A DNA stretch of 64,000 nucleotides from Flavobacterium aquatile LMG 4008 = ATCC 11947 (GCF_000757385.1 NZ_JRHH01000003.1:186001-250000); one strand, 5' to 3'; shown: positions 8,192-17,116, counted from the stretch's first letter. The notes: generated by a model not told the origin, from the sequence alone. A program made the numbers and translations.

Positions 8192-8217
8192 AAAGTTTCA
8201 AAAAAAAATGAAAGTTT
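8192..8217. promoter_or_regulatory. Operator-like dyad upstream of the GbsR/MarR gene
   Basis: Core TTTCA, 8 A residues, TGAAA is a perfect dyad; the outer bases are imperfect. It matches the 7517-7542 site at 24 of 26 positions with the same spacer length. It overlaps the -33 zone of the regulator promoter, a classic position for autorepression. Confidence 0.6.
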
Positions 8218-8230
8218 ATTTTAAAAATGA

Positions 8231-8262
8231 AACCGAAGCATTAAACTTCGGTTGTTTTTTTT
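8231..8262. terminator. Hairpin terminator, probably bidirectional
   Basis: AACCGAAG, 7-nt loop, CTTCGGTT, with a T run on the plus strand and TCATTTTT on the minus strand. It lies after the M3 peptidase gene (minus) and before the regulator gene. Confidence 0.7.
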
Positions 8263-8282
8263 CGCACTTCGTAATTTGTACT

Positions 8283-10307
8283 TTAAATCAATCCAGCTCG
8301 TTTCAACAAAGCATCAGCTTTCGGTTCTTGACCGCGAAACTTTTTATACAATTCCATTGGTAATTCGGTACCGCCTTTTGAAAGTACATTTTCTTTAAAT
8401 TTAGTTGCTACTTCTTTATTGAAAATTCCCTTTTCTTGGAAATAGGCAAACGCATCAGCATCTAAAACTTCGGCCCATTTATAACTATAATATCCAGAAG
8501 AATAGCCACCTTGAAAAATATGTGAAAATGAAGTACTCATACAATTATCTTCCACATCAGGATATAAACTTGTGCCAGCCATGGCTTGTTTTTCAAATGC
8601 TTTTACATCTTCAATAGTTTGCGATTTTCCGTGATAGGTCATGTCTAAAATTCCGAAACTCAATTGTCTTAAAGTTGCCATTCCTTCTAAGAAACTCGCA
8701 CTTTCTTTAATTTTTTCTACATATATCTGCGGAATGATTTCTCCAGTTTCATAATGTTTAGCAAACAATGCCAATGCTTCCGGCTCGTAACACCAATTTT
8801 CCATAACTTGACTAGGTAATTCCACAAAATCCCAATAAACAGAAGTTCCAGACAAACTTTGATAAGTTGTATTGGCTAACATTCCGTGTAATGCGTGACC
8901 AAATTCGTGAAATAATGTGGTTACTTCATTGAAGGTTAAGAGTGAAGGTTTAGTTTCTGTTGGCGGAGTAAAATTACAAACGATAGAAACATGAGGTCGT
9001 TCGTTAATTCCGTCCTTTATATATTGTGGTTTGTAAGATGTCATCCAAGCACCATTTCGCTTTCCTTTTCTTGGGAAAAAATCAGAGTAGAAAATGGCAA
9101 CCAATTTTCCTTCAAAGTCCAAAACTTCAAAAGTTTGAACATCTTCATGGTATTTGTCTATATCAAAAACTTCTTTAAAAGTAATTCCGAATAGTTTTTC
9201 AGCAACTGTAAATGCTCCATTTAAAACATTTTCCAATTTGAAATAAGGTTTTAAAATTTCATCATCAAAGTTGAATAGTTTTTGTTTTAATTTCTCAGAA
9301 TAGTAAGCTCCATCCCATTTTTCTAATTGGTCAATTCCGTCTAGTTCTTTTGCGAACGCAGTTAATTGTGCAAATTCTTTTTGAGCGGCAGGTTTTGCTT
9401 TTTCCAACAAATCATTCAAAAACGATTGCACTTTTTCAGGATTTTGAGCCATTCGTTCTTCCAAAACAAAATCAGAATGTGATTTGTAACCTAATAAATT
9501 AGCACGTTTATGACGTAATTCTACAATTCGTTTTACGTTCTCTTTATTATCAAACTCGTTATCTTGAAATGATTTTTTTCCAGCAGCGATAGCAATTTCT
9601 TTACGTAATTCACGATTATCTACATATGTCACAAAAGGTAAATAACTTGGGAAATCCAATGTAAAAACCCAACCTTCCAAATTTTTAGATTTTGCCAAAC
9701 TTGCTGCCATTTCTTTAGCACCATCAGGCAAACCTTTTAAATCTTCTTCGTTGGTTATCTGTAGTTGATAGTTGTTGGTTTCAGCCAAAACATTTTCACC
9801 ATACGTCAGTTTTGTTTTTGCTAATTCGGTATCAATTTCGCGTAATTTTAATTTGTCTTCTTCATTAAGTAAAGCTCCATTTCTTGAAAATCCTTTGAAT
9901 TTTTTATCTAATAAAGTGGCTTGTTCGGTAGTTAAAGTCAACGAATTTTTTTGATCATAAACTGCTTTTACTCGTTTGAATAAATTTTCATTTAATGAAA
10001 TATCATTACTGAATTCGGTTAATAACGGAGAAACTTCTTGCGCTATTTTTTGCATTTCGTCACAAGTTTCTGCCGAATTCAAATTGAAGAAAATCGATGA
10101 TAATCTATTTAAAGGTGCACCAGCAAAATCTAAAGCAACAATGGTATTTTCAAATGTTGGAGCATCAGAATTTGTAATTATGGCATCAATTTCGGCTTTT
10201 GCTTGCGCTATGTTTTCGATAAAAGCAGGTTTGTAATCATCTAATTTTATTTGCGAAAAAGGCGCAGTATCGTATTTTGTTTCGAATTTTTGAGTGAGTG
10301 TTTTCAT
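8283..10307 (-). CDS. M3 family metallopeptidase (peptidyl-dipeptidase Dcp / oligopeptidase A type)
   Basis: 674 aa from the ATG at 10305-10307 (MKTLTQKFETKYD); the longer TTG-initiated frame from 10334 is less likely because it would begin inside CACAAAG repeats. The zinc motif is H467-E-F-G-H471 (LFHEFGHALHGML), with the downstream metal-ligand Glu in the following helix region. The length and the ending FRGQEPKADALLKRAGLI match the Dcp/OpdA subgroup. It has no signal peptide, so it should degrade oligopeptides in the cytoplasm. An exact choice between dcp and prlC is not possible by eye. Confidence 0.92.
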   Translation of the reverse strand: MKTLTQKFETKYDTAPFSQIKLDDYKPAFIENIAQAKAEIDAIITNSDAPTFENTIVALDFAGAPLNRLSSIFFNLNSAETCDEMQKIAQEVSPLLTEFSNDISLNENLFKRVKAVYDQKNSLTLTTEQATLLDKKFKGFSRNGALLNEEDKLKLREIDTELAKTKLTYGENVLAETNNYQLQITNEEDLKGLPDGAKEMAASLAKSKNLEGWVFTLDFPSYLPFVTYVDNRELRKEIAIAAGKKSFQDNEFDNKENVKRIVELRHKRANLLGYKSHSDFVLEERMAQNPEKVQSFLNDLLEKAKPAAQKEFAQLTAFAKELDGIDQLEKWDGAYYSEKLKQKLFNFDDEILKPYFKLENVLNGAFTVAEKLFGITFKEVFDIDKYHEDVQTFEVLDFEGKLVAIFYSDFFPRKGKRNGAWMTSYKPQYIKDGINERPHVSIVCNFTPPTETKPSLLTFNEVTTLFHEFGHALHGMLANTTYQSLSGTSVYWDFVELPSQVMENWCYEPEALALFAKHYETGEIIPQIYVEKIKESASFLEGMATLRQLSFGILDMTYHGKSQTIEDVKAFEKQAMAGTSLYPDVEDNCMSTSFSHIFQGGYSSGYYSYKWAEVLDADAFAYFQEKGIFNKEVATKFKENVLSKGGTELPMELYKKFRGQEPKADALLKRAGLI

Positions 10308-10317
10308 TTTTTTTAGT

Positions 10318-10405
10318 TTCACAAAGTTTCGCAAATTAATTCACAAAGTATCACAAAGGTTTTGCGTATCTCTGTGCTAATACTTTGTGTGTCTTTGTGT
10401 AATTT
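10318..10405. repeat. CACAAAG/CTTTGTG-rich intergenic repeat with inverted arms
   Basis: Several CACAAAG units on one side and CTTTGTG units on the other, including a perfect 10-bp inverted pair CACAAAGTAT and ATACTTTGTG. It lies between purE (stop at 10406) and the M3 peptidase gene. It could form a hairpin in the purE transcript. Confidence 0.55.
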
Positions 10406-10891
10406 TTACCTTTTTAAATTTTCTGAAGATTTATTTACAGCTTCTTTTAGACTTTCCTTGTAAGAAATAATTTTATCCAAAACATTTTTGTCTGATGAAC
10501 CGATGATTTGAGCTGCTAGAATTCCGGCGTTTTTTGCTCCGTTAAGAGCAACAGTTGCGACAGGAACGCCACCAGGCATTTGCAAAATCGATAGAACCGA
10601 ATCCCAACCATCGATAGAATTACTAGATTTTACTGGAACGCCAATTACAGGAAGTGGCGACATAGATGCAACCATTCCAGGTAAATGAGCAGCGCCACCA
10701 GCACCAGCAATAATTACCGAAATACCGCGAGTGTGCGCGTTTTTACTAAAATCAAATAATTTTTCAGGTGTTCTGTGTGCCGAAACAATATCTACTTCGG
10801 TTTCGATGTCAAATCCTTTTAAGATGTCGATGGCTTCTTGCATTACTGGCATATCTGAAATGCTTCCCATTATTATGGCTACTTTGCTCAT
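10406..10891 (-). CDS. purE: N5-carboxyaminoimidazole ribonucleotide mutase
   Basis: 161 aa, class I PurE. It converts N5-CAIR to CAIR in purine synthesis, taking the product of PurK next door. The N-terminal GSISDMPVM and the SAHRTPEKLFDF segment hold the nucleotide and catalytic His. The GAGGAAHLPGMVAS and SLLSILQMPGGVPVATVAL-type segments are typical (here SVLSILQMPGGVPVATVAL). It follows purK by 76 bp on the same strand, an AT-rich spacer of 7-nt units, so the two are probably co-transcribed. Confidence 0.97.
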   Translation of the reverse strand: MSKVAIIMGSISDMPVMQEAIDILKGFDIETEVDIVSAHRTPEKLFDFSKNAHTRGISVIIAGAGGAAHLPGMVASMSPLPVIGVPVKSSNSIDGWDSVLSILQMPGGVPVATVALNGAKNAGILAAQIIGSSDKNVLDKIISYKESLKEAVNKSSENLKR

Positions 10892-10900
10892 GTTTTTATT

Positions 10901-10977
10901 TTGAATTTTGAATTATAAATTTTAAATTATTTTGATTTCATTCAAAATTTAAAATTCATAATAATTTCTAACTAATT
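10901..10977. repeat. AT-rich heptamer-register spacer between purK and purE
   Basis: Reads as consecutive 7-nt units (TTGAATT, TTGAATT, ATAAATT, TTAAATT and so on). It also contains an imperfect AT-rich inverted repeat. The register is suggestive but the sequence is low complexity. Confidence 0.4.
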
Positions 10978-12119
10978 ACTCTAATACTATTCTTAACTTC
11001 CTCTGCAACCTTTCTCGCTTCATCCATATTCTCATTTACAATCGTAACATGCCCCATTTTTCGGAAAGGTCGCGTTTCTCTTTTGCCGTAAATGTGTGGC
11101 GTTACTCCATCAATTGCCATTATTTTTTCGATGTTTTCGTAAATTACCTGTCCCGAAAAGCCTTCTTCACCTACCAAATTTACCATAATTCCGGCAACTT
11201 TACTGTCGCAATTTCCTAACGGAAGATTTAAAATGGCGCGTAAATGATTTTCAAATTGTGATGTATAACTTGCTTCAATGGTGTGATGTCCAGAATTGTG
11301 TGGTCTTGGAGCAACTTCGTTTACCAATATTTCATCGGTAACTGTTTGAAACATTTCTACGGCCAATAAGCCAACGTGATTGAATTTTTCAGAAACTTTT
11401 AAAGCAACTTCCTGTGCTTTTTGTGCAACTTTATTATCAATTCTTGCTGGACAAATTACATATTCTACCTGATTAGCTTCGGGATGAAATTCCATTTCTA
11501 CCACAGGATAGGTTTTTATTTCGCCAGAAACATTTCTAACAACAATTACTGCCAATTCATTTTTAAACGGAATAATTTCTTCAGCAATGCATTCAACATC
11601 AGGAAGATTTTCGATGTCTGTTGCTGAACGAACGATTTTTACACCGTTTCCATCATATCCGAATTCGGTACACTTCCATACGAATGGTAGCGGAAGTTTG
11701 GTTTCTATAAACTCGATAAGTAATTCTTTTTTACTGGCAAATTTTTTAAAATTCGCAGTTGGAATTCCATTTGCTTCGTAAAATTCTTTCTGAATTCCTT
11801 TATTCTGAATTAATTTCAACGTTTTTGGTGATGGAAAAACTTTTACGCCTTCATTTTCTAATTTTTCAAGTGCATCAAGATTTACCAATTCGATTTCGAA
11901 AGTCAAAACATCCACTTGTTTTCCAAAGTTGTAAACGGTTTCAAAATCCATTAAACTTCCTTGGAAAAATTTATTGCAGGCAATTTTGCATGGTGCTTCA
12001 TCACTCGGGTCAAGAACGTAAGTTTGAATATCGAATTTTCTAGTTTCGGAAAGTAGCATTTTGCCTAATTGTCCGCCGCCGAGAATTCCTAATTTAAAAT
12101 TGGAAGAAAAATAATTCAT
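10968..12119 (-). CDS. purK: N5-carboxyaminoimidazole ribonucleotide synthase
   Basis: 383 aa from the ATG at 12117-12119 (MNYFSSNFKLGILGGGQLGKM), which matches the usual PurK start. It is an ATP-grasp enzyme that carboxylates AIR with bicarbonate and ATP. GILGGGQLG opens the Rossmann-like domain; EEIIPFKNELAVIVVRN and NEVAPRPHNSGHHTIEA are the ATP-grasp core and AIR site. An in-frame upstream ATG at 12173 would add an 18-residue extension; I treat that segment as a leader ORF because a near-identical leader precedes carA. It forms an operon with purE. Confidence 0.95.
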   Translation of the reverse strand: MNYFSSNFKLGILGGGQLGKMLLSETRKFDIQTYVLDPSDEAPCKIACNKFFQGSLMDFETVYNFGKQVDVLTFEIELVNLDALEKLENEGVKVFPSPKTLKLIQNKGIQKEFYEANGIPTANFKKFASKKELLIEFIETKLPLPFVWKCTEFGYDGNGVKIVRSATDIENLPDVECIAEEIIPFKNELAVIVVRNVSGEIKTYPVVEMEFHPEANQVEYVICPARIDNKVAQKAQEVALKVSEKFNHVGLLAVEMFQTVTDEILVNEVAPRPHNSGHHTIEASYTSQFENHLRAILNLPLGNCDSKVAGIMVNLVGEEGFSGQVIYENIEKIMAIDGVTPHIYGKRETRPFRKMGHVTIVNENMDEARKVAEEVKNSIRVIS

Positions 12120-12173
12120 TTCGTCGTAGTTATTTTTGTTATTGGTCTCATGCAGTCGCTTCGCTCGTGTCAT
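12120..12173 (-). promoter_or_regulatory. Leader ORF of purK, shared in sequence with the carA leader
   Basis: The minus strand encodes MTRAKRLHETNNKNNYDE, in frame with purK. The carA leader at 63165 encodes MTRAERLRLTIKNK. Both start regions resemble each other (AACTACAACACAATG here), and the main purK start has a similar context (AACTACGACGAAATG). It may be a regulatory peptide or an alternative N-terminus. Confidence 0.5.
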
Positions 12174-12195
12174 TGTGTTGTTGTAGTTGTTTGTG

Positions 12196-12227
12196 CAAAG
12201 ATAAAGTATTCAATTTATTTTCTTCAA
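12196..12227 (-). promoter_or_regulatory. purK promoter
   Basis: Minus-strand TTG (12225-12227), 21 bp, then TATCTTTG (12196-12203). This fits the TTG / TAnnTTTG promoter pattern. The transcript would start about 15-20 bp before the leader ORF. Confidence 0.6.
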
Positions 12228-12749
12228 AATTTTCTTTGCAATCGATTTGTATCCTGGAGTGTTTTCAATTGAGTCTTTTACAAGAATTAATTGCAATTCG
12301 GGATAAATCCAATCTTGTGTTTTTCCTAGTTCGTATAGGGTTAAAATGGCATGGTATTTTCCAGCCGTTTTAGTATCTGAAATTAACCAGTCAAAACAAG
12401 CTTCTGTAATTTTTTCTATCTGATAATCAGATAAATAATTTTTTTTAGAATGTTTTTGAACCAATAACATAATAGTACGAGACATAGATCTAATTGCGCT
12501 GTCATTTTTTAATTTATATAAATTTCTGCAAATAAAATCTAAGAAATTAAAGGATAAATCTAGTTGTAAATCAAAAACTTTTTCGAGAATACAACAAGCT
12601 CTAATGTGAAGTTTGTCATCAGTTTTAAAAGAAAAATGTATTAATTCTTCTAATAAATTTAAATTCTGAATAATGAAATTTCCATTCTCAATTCGGTTTT
12701 GAGTGTGTGCCGTGCTTTTCTCTATTCGATGTAATAATTCTAAATTCAT
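12210..12749 (-). CDS. Conserved helical protein of unknown function
   Basis: 179 aa, no signal peptide or membrane segment. It is almost all alpha-helical with helix-turn-helix pairs reminiscent of HEAT-like repeats (for example LLEELIHFSFKTDDKLHIRACCILEKVF). I recognise no catalytic motif. Related flavobacterial proteins tend to sit near purine genes, and purK follows on the same strand, but I cannot give a function. Its start faces the hpt gene divergently. Confidence 0.65.
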   Translation of the reverse strand: MNLELLHRIEKSTAHTQNRIENGNFIIQNLNLLEELIHFSFKTDDKLHIRACCILEKVFDLQLDLSFNFLDFICRNLYKLKNDSAIRSMSRTIMLLVQKHSKKNYLSDYQIEKITEACFDWLISDTKTAGKYHAILTLYELGKTQDWIYPELQLILVKDSIENTPGYKSIAKKILKKIN

Positions 12750-12813
12750 TTGGTAAATATATCAAATTTGCAAAAAAGTAGAAATACTTGCAACGTAATA
12801 GTTTTTACTTCTT

Positions 12814-12821
12814 TAAATTTG
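12814..12821 (+). promoter_or_regulatory. -7 promoter element of hpt
   Basis: TAAATTTG matches TAnnTTTG and is 23 bp upstream of the hpt ATG. A TTG at 12788-12790 is 23 bp further up, slightly long for a -33 element. Confidence 0.5.
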
Positions 12822-12844
12822 CAACACAACCTAAACCAAAAAAA

Positions 12845-13375
12845 ATGATACACCTTCACGACAAAACTTTCGAGCCATTTATATCTTCAGAAGAAATAGA
12901 TTTTGCAATTAAAAATATGGCGAAGCAAATGGACGATGATTTCTTTGATGAAGTTCCGGTTTTTATTGGCGTTTTGAACGGTTCGTTTATGGTGATGGGC
13001 GATTTAATGAAACAATACCGAGGTATGTGTGAAGTTAGTTTCGTAAAAATGTCATCTTATGACGGAACAGAATCTACAAACTATGTAAAACAACTTATTG
13101 GTCTTAATGAAAACCTTGAAGGTAGAACGGTTATTATTGTTGAAGATATTGTAGATACTGGAAATACTGTTGAAGTATTAAAAGAGGTTTTTAAAGGAAA
13201 AGGAGTAAAGCATTTAAAAATTGCAACATTATTTTTCAAACCAGAAGCTTACAAGAAAGATATAAAAATTGATTACATCGGAATTAGAATTCCAAATAAA
13301 TTCATCGTTGGATACGGTTTAGACTACGATGGATTAGGAAGAAATTTACCAGACGTATATCAACTAGCACAATAA
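12845..13375 (+). CDS. hpt: Hypoxanthine phosphoribosyltransferase
   Basis: 176 aa from the ATG at 12845 (MIHLHDKTFEPFIS). A longer TTG-initiated frame overlaps the promoter and is rejected. The enzyme salvages hypoxanthine (and often guanine) with PRPP. The PRPP motif VIIVEDIVDTGNTVEVL lies near residues 96-112, and FIGVLNGSFMVMGDLM is the loop I region. The C-terminal VGYGLDYDGLGRNLPDVY is typical. adk follows 53 bp downstream, so hpt-adk probably form one transcript. Confidence 0.95.
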   Translation: MIHLHDKTFEPFISSEEIDFAIKNMAKQMDDDFFDEVPVFIGVLNGSFMVMGDLMKQYRGMCEVSFVKMSSYDGTESTNYVKQLIGLNENLEGRTVIIVEDIVDTGNTVEVLKEVFKGKGVKHLKIATLFFKPEAYKKDIKIDYIGIRIPNKFIVGYGLDYDGLGRNLPDVYQLAQ

Positions 13376-13428
13376 TAAAATGTGGGTTTGCCACTAAACT
13401 TTTAAACAACATTTAACTAAATAATAAA

Positions 13429-14001
13429 ATGATTAATATCGTTCTTTTCGGAAAACCTGGCGCAGGTAAAGGCACACAAGCTGAATTTTTAAAAGAAAAA
13501 TACAATTTAACCCATCTTTCTACAGGAGATATTTTTAGATTTAACATTAAAAATGACACCGATTTAGGCAGACTTGCAAAAACTTTCATGGACAAAGGCG
13601 ATTTGGTACCAGACGAAGTAACTATCCAAATGTTGCAAAGTGAAGTAGATAAAAACCCGCATTCGGCAGGATTTTTATTCGATGGTTTTCCTAGAACTTT
13701 AGCGCAGGCTGAAGCTTTAGATGCATTTTTAGAATCAAAAGAGCAATCGATTACTGCAACAGTTGCATTAGAAGCAGACGATAATATCTTGGTAGCACGA
13801 CTTCTAGAAAGAGGAAAAACATCGGGTAGACCAGACGATCAAGACGAAGAAAAAATTAGAAATCGTTACGACGAATACAACCAGAAGACCGCACCACTAA
13901 TGGATTATTACAAATCTCAAGGTAAATTTCATGCGGTAAATGGTATAGGAACAATTCTTGAAGTTAACGAACGATTGAATCAAATTTTCGACAAATTATA
14001 A
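13429..14001 (+). CDS. adk: Adenylate kinase
   Basis: 190 aa, short form. It interconverts ATP and AMP with two ADP. The P-loop is GKPGAGKGTQ (residues 8-17), the AMP-site motif is LSTGDIFR, and FDGFPRTLAQA is characteristic. The LID is short and lacks the four-Cys zinc site. Two consecutive terminator hairpins follow, so transcription probably ends before the CNNM-like gene. Confidence 0.97.
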   Translation: MINIVLFGKPGAGKGTQAEFLKEKYNLTHLSTGDIFRFNIKNDTDLGRLAKTFMDKGDLVPDEVTIQMLQSEVDKNPHSAGFLFDGFPRTLAQAEALDAFLESKEQSITATVALEADDNILVARLLERGKTSGRPDDQDEEKIRNRYDEYNQKTAPLMDYYKSQGKFHAVNGIGTILEVNERLNQIFDKL

Positions 14002-14007
14002 TCTAAT

Positions 14008-14048
14008 GAATTGGTCTCGAGATAAATTTCGAGCATTCAATTTTTTTT
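14008..14048 (+). terminator. adk terminator 1
   Basis: Nested stems GAATTG/CAATTTT and CTCGA/TCGAG followed by eight T residues. It lies 7 bp after the adk stop. Confidence 0.75.
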
Positions 14049-14065
14049 CAGATATTTGCAAACAG

Positions 14066-14108
14066 AAAAGGAGCTATTTCCGATATTATGGATTTAAGCT
14101 CTTTTTTT
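14066..14108 (+). terminator. Second terminator-like hairpin before the CNNM gene
   Basis: AAAAGGAGCT pairs with AGCTCTTTTT (one G-U pair) around a 21-nt loop, ending in a seven-T run. The ATG of the next gene is only 14 bp further, so this could be an attenuator rather than a plain terminator. Confidence 0.55.
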
Positions 14109-14121
14109 GTAATTTTAAATT

Positions 14122-15399
14122 ATGGAAATTTTAATAATTCTTTTTCTGATAATCCTAAACGGAGTTTTCTCAATGTCGGAAATCGCATTGATTTCAGCTC
14201 GTAAAAGCCGATTGGAAACTGCTGCCAAAAAAGGAAATACCAATGCTAAAGCAGCTTTAGATTTGGCAAACTCACCAAACGAATTTTTATCAACTGTACA
14301 AATCGGTATCACTCTTATAGGTATTCTGACGGGTATTTACTCAGGAGATAAAATAACGACAGATGTCAAATTATTCATAGAAAGTTTTGAGTCTTTAAAA
14401 CCTTACGCACAAAGTATTGCTGTTGGTATTGTGGTAGTTACATTAACATTTTTCTCTTTAGTTTTAGGAGAATTATTACCAAAAAGAATCGGACTAAATT
14501 ATCCCGAAGCTATTGCTAAAGCTGTTGCTCTTCCAATGAAAGTGGTTTCTAAAGTTACCATGCCATTCATTTGGTTACTTACAACTTCAACAGATTTTTT
14601 ATTGAGAGTTTTTCAAATTAAACCAACTGCCGACGGAAAAGTAACTGAAGAAGAAATTAAAGCAATCATCAAGGAAGGAACAGAAGGTGGAGAAATTCAA
14701 GAAATTGAACATGATATCGTAGAGCGCGTTTTTCACATTGGTGATAGAAAAGTAAACTCGTTGATGACGCATAGAAACTCAATTGTTTATCTGTCTCACG
14801 AAGATTCTGTTCAAGAAATAAAAAATAAAGTTCTAGACGAGTTACACTCTGTTTATCCAGTTTGTGATGATAATCTAGACGATGTAAACGGAGTAGTTTT
14901 ATTAAAAGATTTATTCGCAAGTTTTGAAAAAGGTGATTTCAATTTGAAGCAAATAACCAAAGATCCAGTTTATTTCATAGAACACTCTTCGGCCTATAAA
15001 GCGCTAGAAAACTTTAAATTGACTAAAGTTCATTATGCTCTAGTAACCGATGAACATGGAGTTTTTCAAGGAATCATTACCTTAAACGACATCTTAGAAG
15101 CGCTAGTTGGTGATGCTGCCGATTTCTACGAAGACGAATTTAAAATCGTCGCTCGTGAAGACGGAAGTTGGTTGGTTGACGGTCATTATTCGTTACATGA
15201 CTTTCTAACGTATTTCGATATGGACGATTTGATTGGCGATTACGAAGTGACAACCGTAAGCGGATTAATAGTAACCGAACTAGGAATCATCCCAAAACAA
15301 GGACAAAAATTGATCTGGAACAAACTAGAATTCGAAGTTCTAGACATGGACGGCGTAAAAATTGACAAAATTCTAGTAAAAAATATTAAAATTAATTAG
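14122..15399 (+). CDS. Haemolysin-family CNNM/CorC-type membrane protein (DUF21, CBS pair, CorC_HlyC)
   Basis: 425 aa. An N-terminal DUF21 domain with about four membrane segments covers residues 1-190 (ILNGVFSMSEIALISARKSR is the family signature). Two CBS domains follow around residues 215-335, then a C-terminal transporter-associated domain (WLVDGHYSLHDF... TVSGLIVTELG). Family members are linked to Mg2+ or Co2+ handling; direct haemolysis is not implied. It lies between adk and obgE on the same strand. A copy of the GGAGCGAA repeat element starts at the last base of its stop codon. Confidence 0.92.
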   Translation: MEILIILFLIILNGVFSMSEIALISARKSRLETAAKKGNTNAKAALDLANSPNEFLSTVQIGITLIGILTGIYSGDKITTDVKLFIESFESLKPYAQSIAVGIVVVTLTFFSLVLGELLPKRIGLNYPEAIAKAVALPMKVVSKVTMPFIWLLTTSTDFLLRVFQIKPTADGKVTEEEIKAIIKEGTEGGEIQEIEHDIVERVFHIGDRKVNSLMTHRNSIVYLSHEDSVQEIKNKVLDELHSVYPVCDDNLDDVNGVVLLKDLFASFEKGDFNLKQITKDPVYFIEHSSAYKALENFKLTKVHYALVTDEHGVFQGIITLNDILEALVGDAADFYEDEFKIVAREDGSWLVDGHYSLHDFLTYFDMDDLIGDYEVTTVSGLIVTELGIIPKQGQKLIWNKLEFEVLDMDGVKIDKILVKNIKIN

Positions 15400-15498
15400 G
15401 AGCGAATGGCTCGGGCATTTTAGCAAACCATATTCCTGCTTTTCGTTACAATCTTTTTTTTACAAAAAAGATTTTCTCTTCAATCAGGGCTAGATAGC
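15399..15498 (+). repeat. GGAGCGAA...ATCAGGGCTA structured repeat, copy A
   Basis: Conserved 5' part GGAGCGAATGGCTCGGGC, where GAGC pairs with GCTC, then CCTGC and the 3' part ATCAGGGCTAGATAG, where CCTG can pair with CAGG. The inner variable hairpin here is AATCTTTTTT/AAAAAAGATT. It begins on the last base of the preceding stop codon. Confidence 0.8.
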
Positions 15499-15537
15499 CA
15501 ACCATTTACATAAAATAATAGTTTTAGAAAAGGATTT

Positions 15538-15572
15538 ATCTGAAATCTGAAATCTGAAATCTGAAATCTAAA
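15538..15572 (+). repeat. Heptanucleotide repeat ATCTGAA in front of obgE
   Basis: Four perfect ATCTGAA units and one ATCTAAA, ending just before the obgE ATG at 15578. A change in copy number would alter the obgE leader. Confidence 0.85.
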
Positions 15573-15577
15573 AAACA

Positions 15578-16612
15578 ATGACAGAAGGAAATTTTGTAGA
15601 CTACGTAAAAATATATGTTACTTCCGGTAAAGGAGGAAAAGGTTCTACGCATTTACACAGAGAAAAATTTATTGAAAAAGGCGGTCCAGATGGTGGTGAT
15701 GGTGGTCGTGGTGGACACGTTTACATAAAAGGAAATAAAAATCTTTGGACATTATTTCACCTAAAATTTGTAAAACACATGCGTGCCGGTCACGGTGGCG
15801 ATGGTGGAAGTTCAAGAAGTACAGGTCACGATGGCGACGATAAATATGTAGAAGTTCCACTTGGAACCGTGGTAAAAGATATTGAAACAGGAGAAATTCT
15901 TTTCGAAATTACAGAACACGGTGAAGAACGAATTTTAGCTCAAGGAGGAAAAGGTGGTTTAGGAAACTGGCATTTTAGAAGTTCAACTAATCAAACGCCA
16001 CGTTACTCACAACCTGGAATGCCATCAACAGAGTTGGATGTTATTCTAGAATTAAAAGTTCTAGCAGATGTAGGTTTAGTAGGTTTTCCAAATGCAGGAA
16101 AGTCAACTCTATTGTCTGTTCTAACTTCAGCAAAGCCAAAAATTGCAGATTATCCGTTTACAACATTAAAACCCAATTTAGGAATTGTTTCTTACAGAGA
16201 GTTTCAATCGTTTGTAATTGCAGATATTCCTGGAATTATAGAAGGTGCAGCCGAAGGTAAAGGTTTAGGACATTATTTCTTGCGTCATATAGAACGAAAT
16301 TCAACCTTATTGTTTTTAGTTCCTGCTGATGCCGATGATATTAAAAAAGAATATGAAATTCTTTTAGACGAATTACGTCGTTACAATCCAGAAATGCTAG
16401 ATAAAGACAGACTTCTAGTAATTTCCAAATGTGATATGCTTGATGATGAACTTAAAGCCGAAATGAAACAACTTTTGGATAAATCAAAACTCGGAATACC
16501 GTATCTGTTTATTTCGTCTGTTGCACAACAAGGTTTAACAGAGTTAAAAGACAAACTTTGGGAGATGCTTAATGTAGAAGACGACAAGCCAGAAAATAGT
16601 CACGGTTTATAA
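15578..16612 (+). CDS. obgE: Obg family GTPase
   Basis: 344 aa. An N-terminal glycine-rich Obg fold spans about residues 5-160 ([32 protein letters not shown]). The G domain follows: G1 GFPNAGKST near residue 170, switch region [11 protein letters not shown]3 DIPGIIEGA and G4 ISKCD in place of NKxD. Obg proteins act in late 50S ribosome assembly and stress signalling. Acidic residues end the protein. A strong terminator follows within 5 bp. Confidence 0.96.
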   Translation: MTEGNFVDYVKIYVTSGKGGKGSTHLHREKFIEKGGPDGGDGGRGGHVYIKGNKNLWTLFHLKFVKHMRAGHGGDGGSSRSTGHDGDDKYVEVPLGTVVKDIETGEILFEITEHGEERILAQGGKGGLGNWHFRSSTNQTPRYSQPGMPSTELDVILELKVLADVGLVGFPNAGKSTLLSVLTSAKPKIADYPFTTLKPNLGIVSYREFQSFVIADIPGIIEGAAEGKGLGHYFLRHIERNSTLLFLVPADADDIKKEYEILLDELRRYNPEMLDKDRLLVISKCDMLDDELKAEMKQLLDKSKLGIPYLFISSVAQQGLTELKDKLWEMLNVEDDKPENSHGL

Positions 16613-16616
16613 AATA

Positions 16617-16650
16617 GAAAAAGGGTTTCAATTAAGAGACCCTTTTTCAT
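16617..16650 (+). terminator. obgE terminator
   Basis: GAAAAAGGGT pairs with ACCCTTTTTC around a 12-nt loop. The A and T tails suit termination in either direction. Confidence 0.8.
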
Positions 16651-17116
16651 TACCAATCATCATTTACCAAATTAATAATTAGTGTAAGTGTGTAATCCTA
16701 GGTAGTAAACCTGGAGATATATTTTTATATAATCTGTTTTTTTACTTGAAATATTAAATTAAATAGTATAAGTATAATAACCTTTCTAATAGGGAATAAT
16801 CATCCTATGTTGTCTAATTGTAAATTTTCGGCAAAGTAAATAATATATTTGAAACAATAGGTTTAAATTGTGTAGAAAGATATCTACATATACGTAGAAT
16901 TTGTACGACAGGATTAGTTTCGTAAAACACTTTTTTCCTAATTAAAAGTTAAAATGAAATAGTTCAGATTAGTTTTAAGCTTCTATTTTTTATTAAATCC
17001 TCAAAATTTAGTATTTTCGCACCACTAAAATTTCGCAATATTCAATTTAAACTGTAACATATTACATTTTAAGTAGACTATTAGCTAACAACAATTAACC
17101 TTTTTATATTTTCATT
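16651..17116. other. AT-rich intergenic region, no gene seen
   Basis: 466 bp without a credible ORF or RNA gene. It holds a short near-palindrome TCTACATATACGTAGA around 16882 and, about 100 bp before the S46 peptidase start, a weak -7-like element TATTTTCG. Otherwise I see nothing in it. Confidence 0.5.

Noticed and set aside
13413-13595. Minus-strand ORF opposite adk
   Set aside because: Antisense shadow of the adk P-loop region; no start context.
16651-17116. Hidden small gene or RNA gene before the S46 peptidase
   Set aside because: No ORF with start context, no tRNA fold and no strong stem; only a short near-palindrome.
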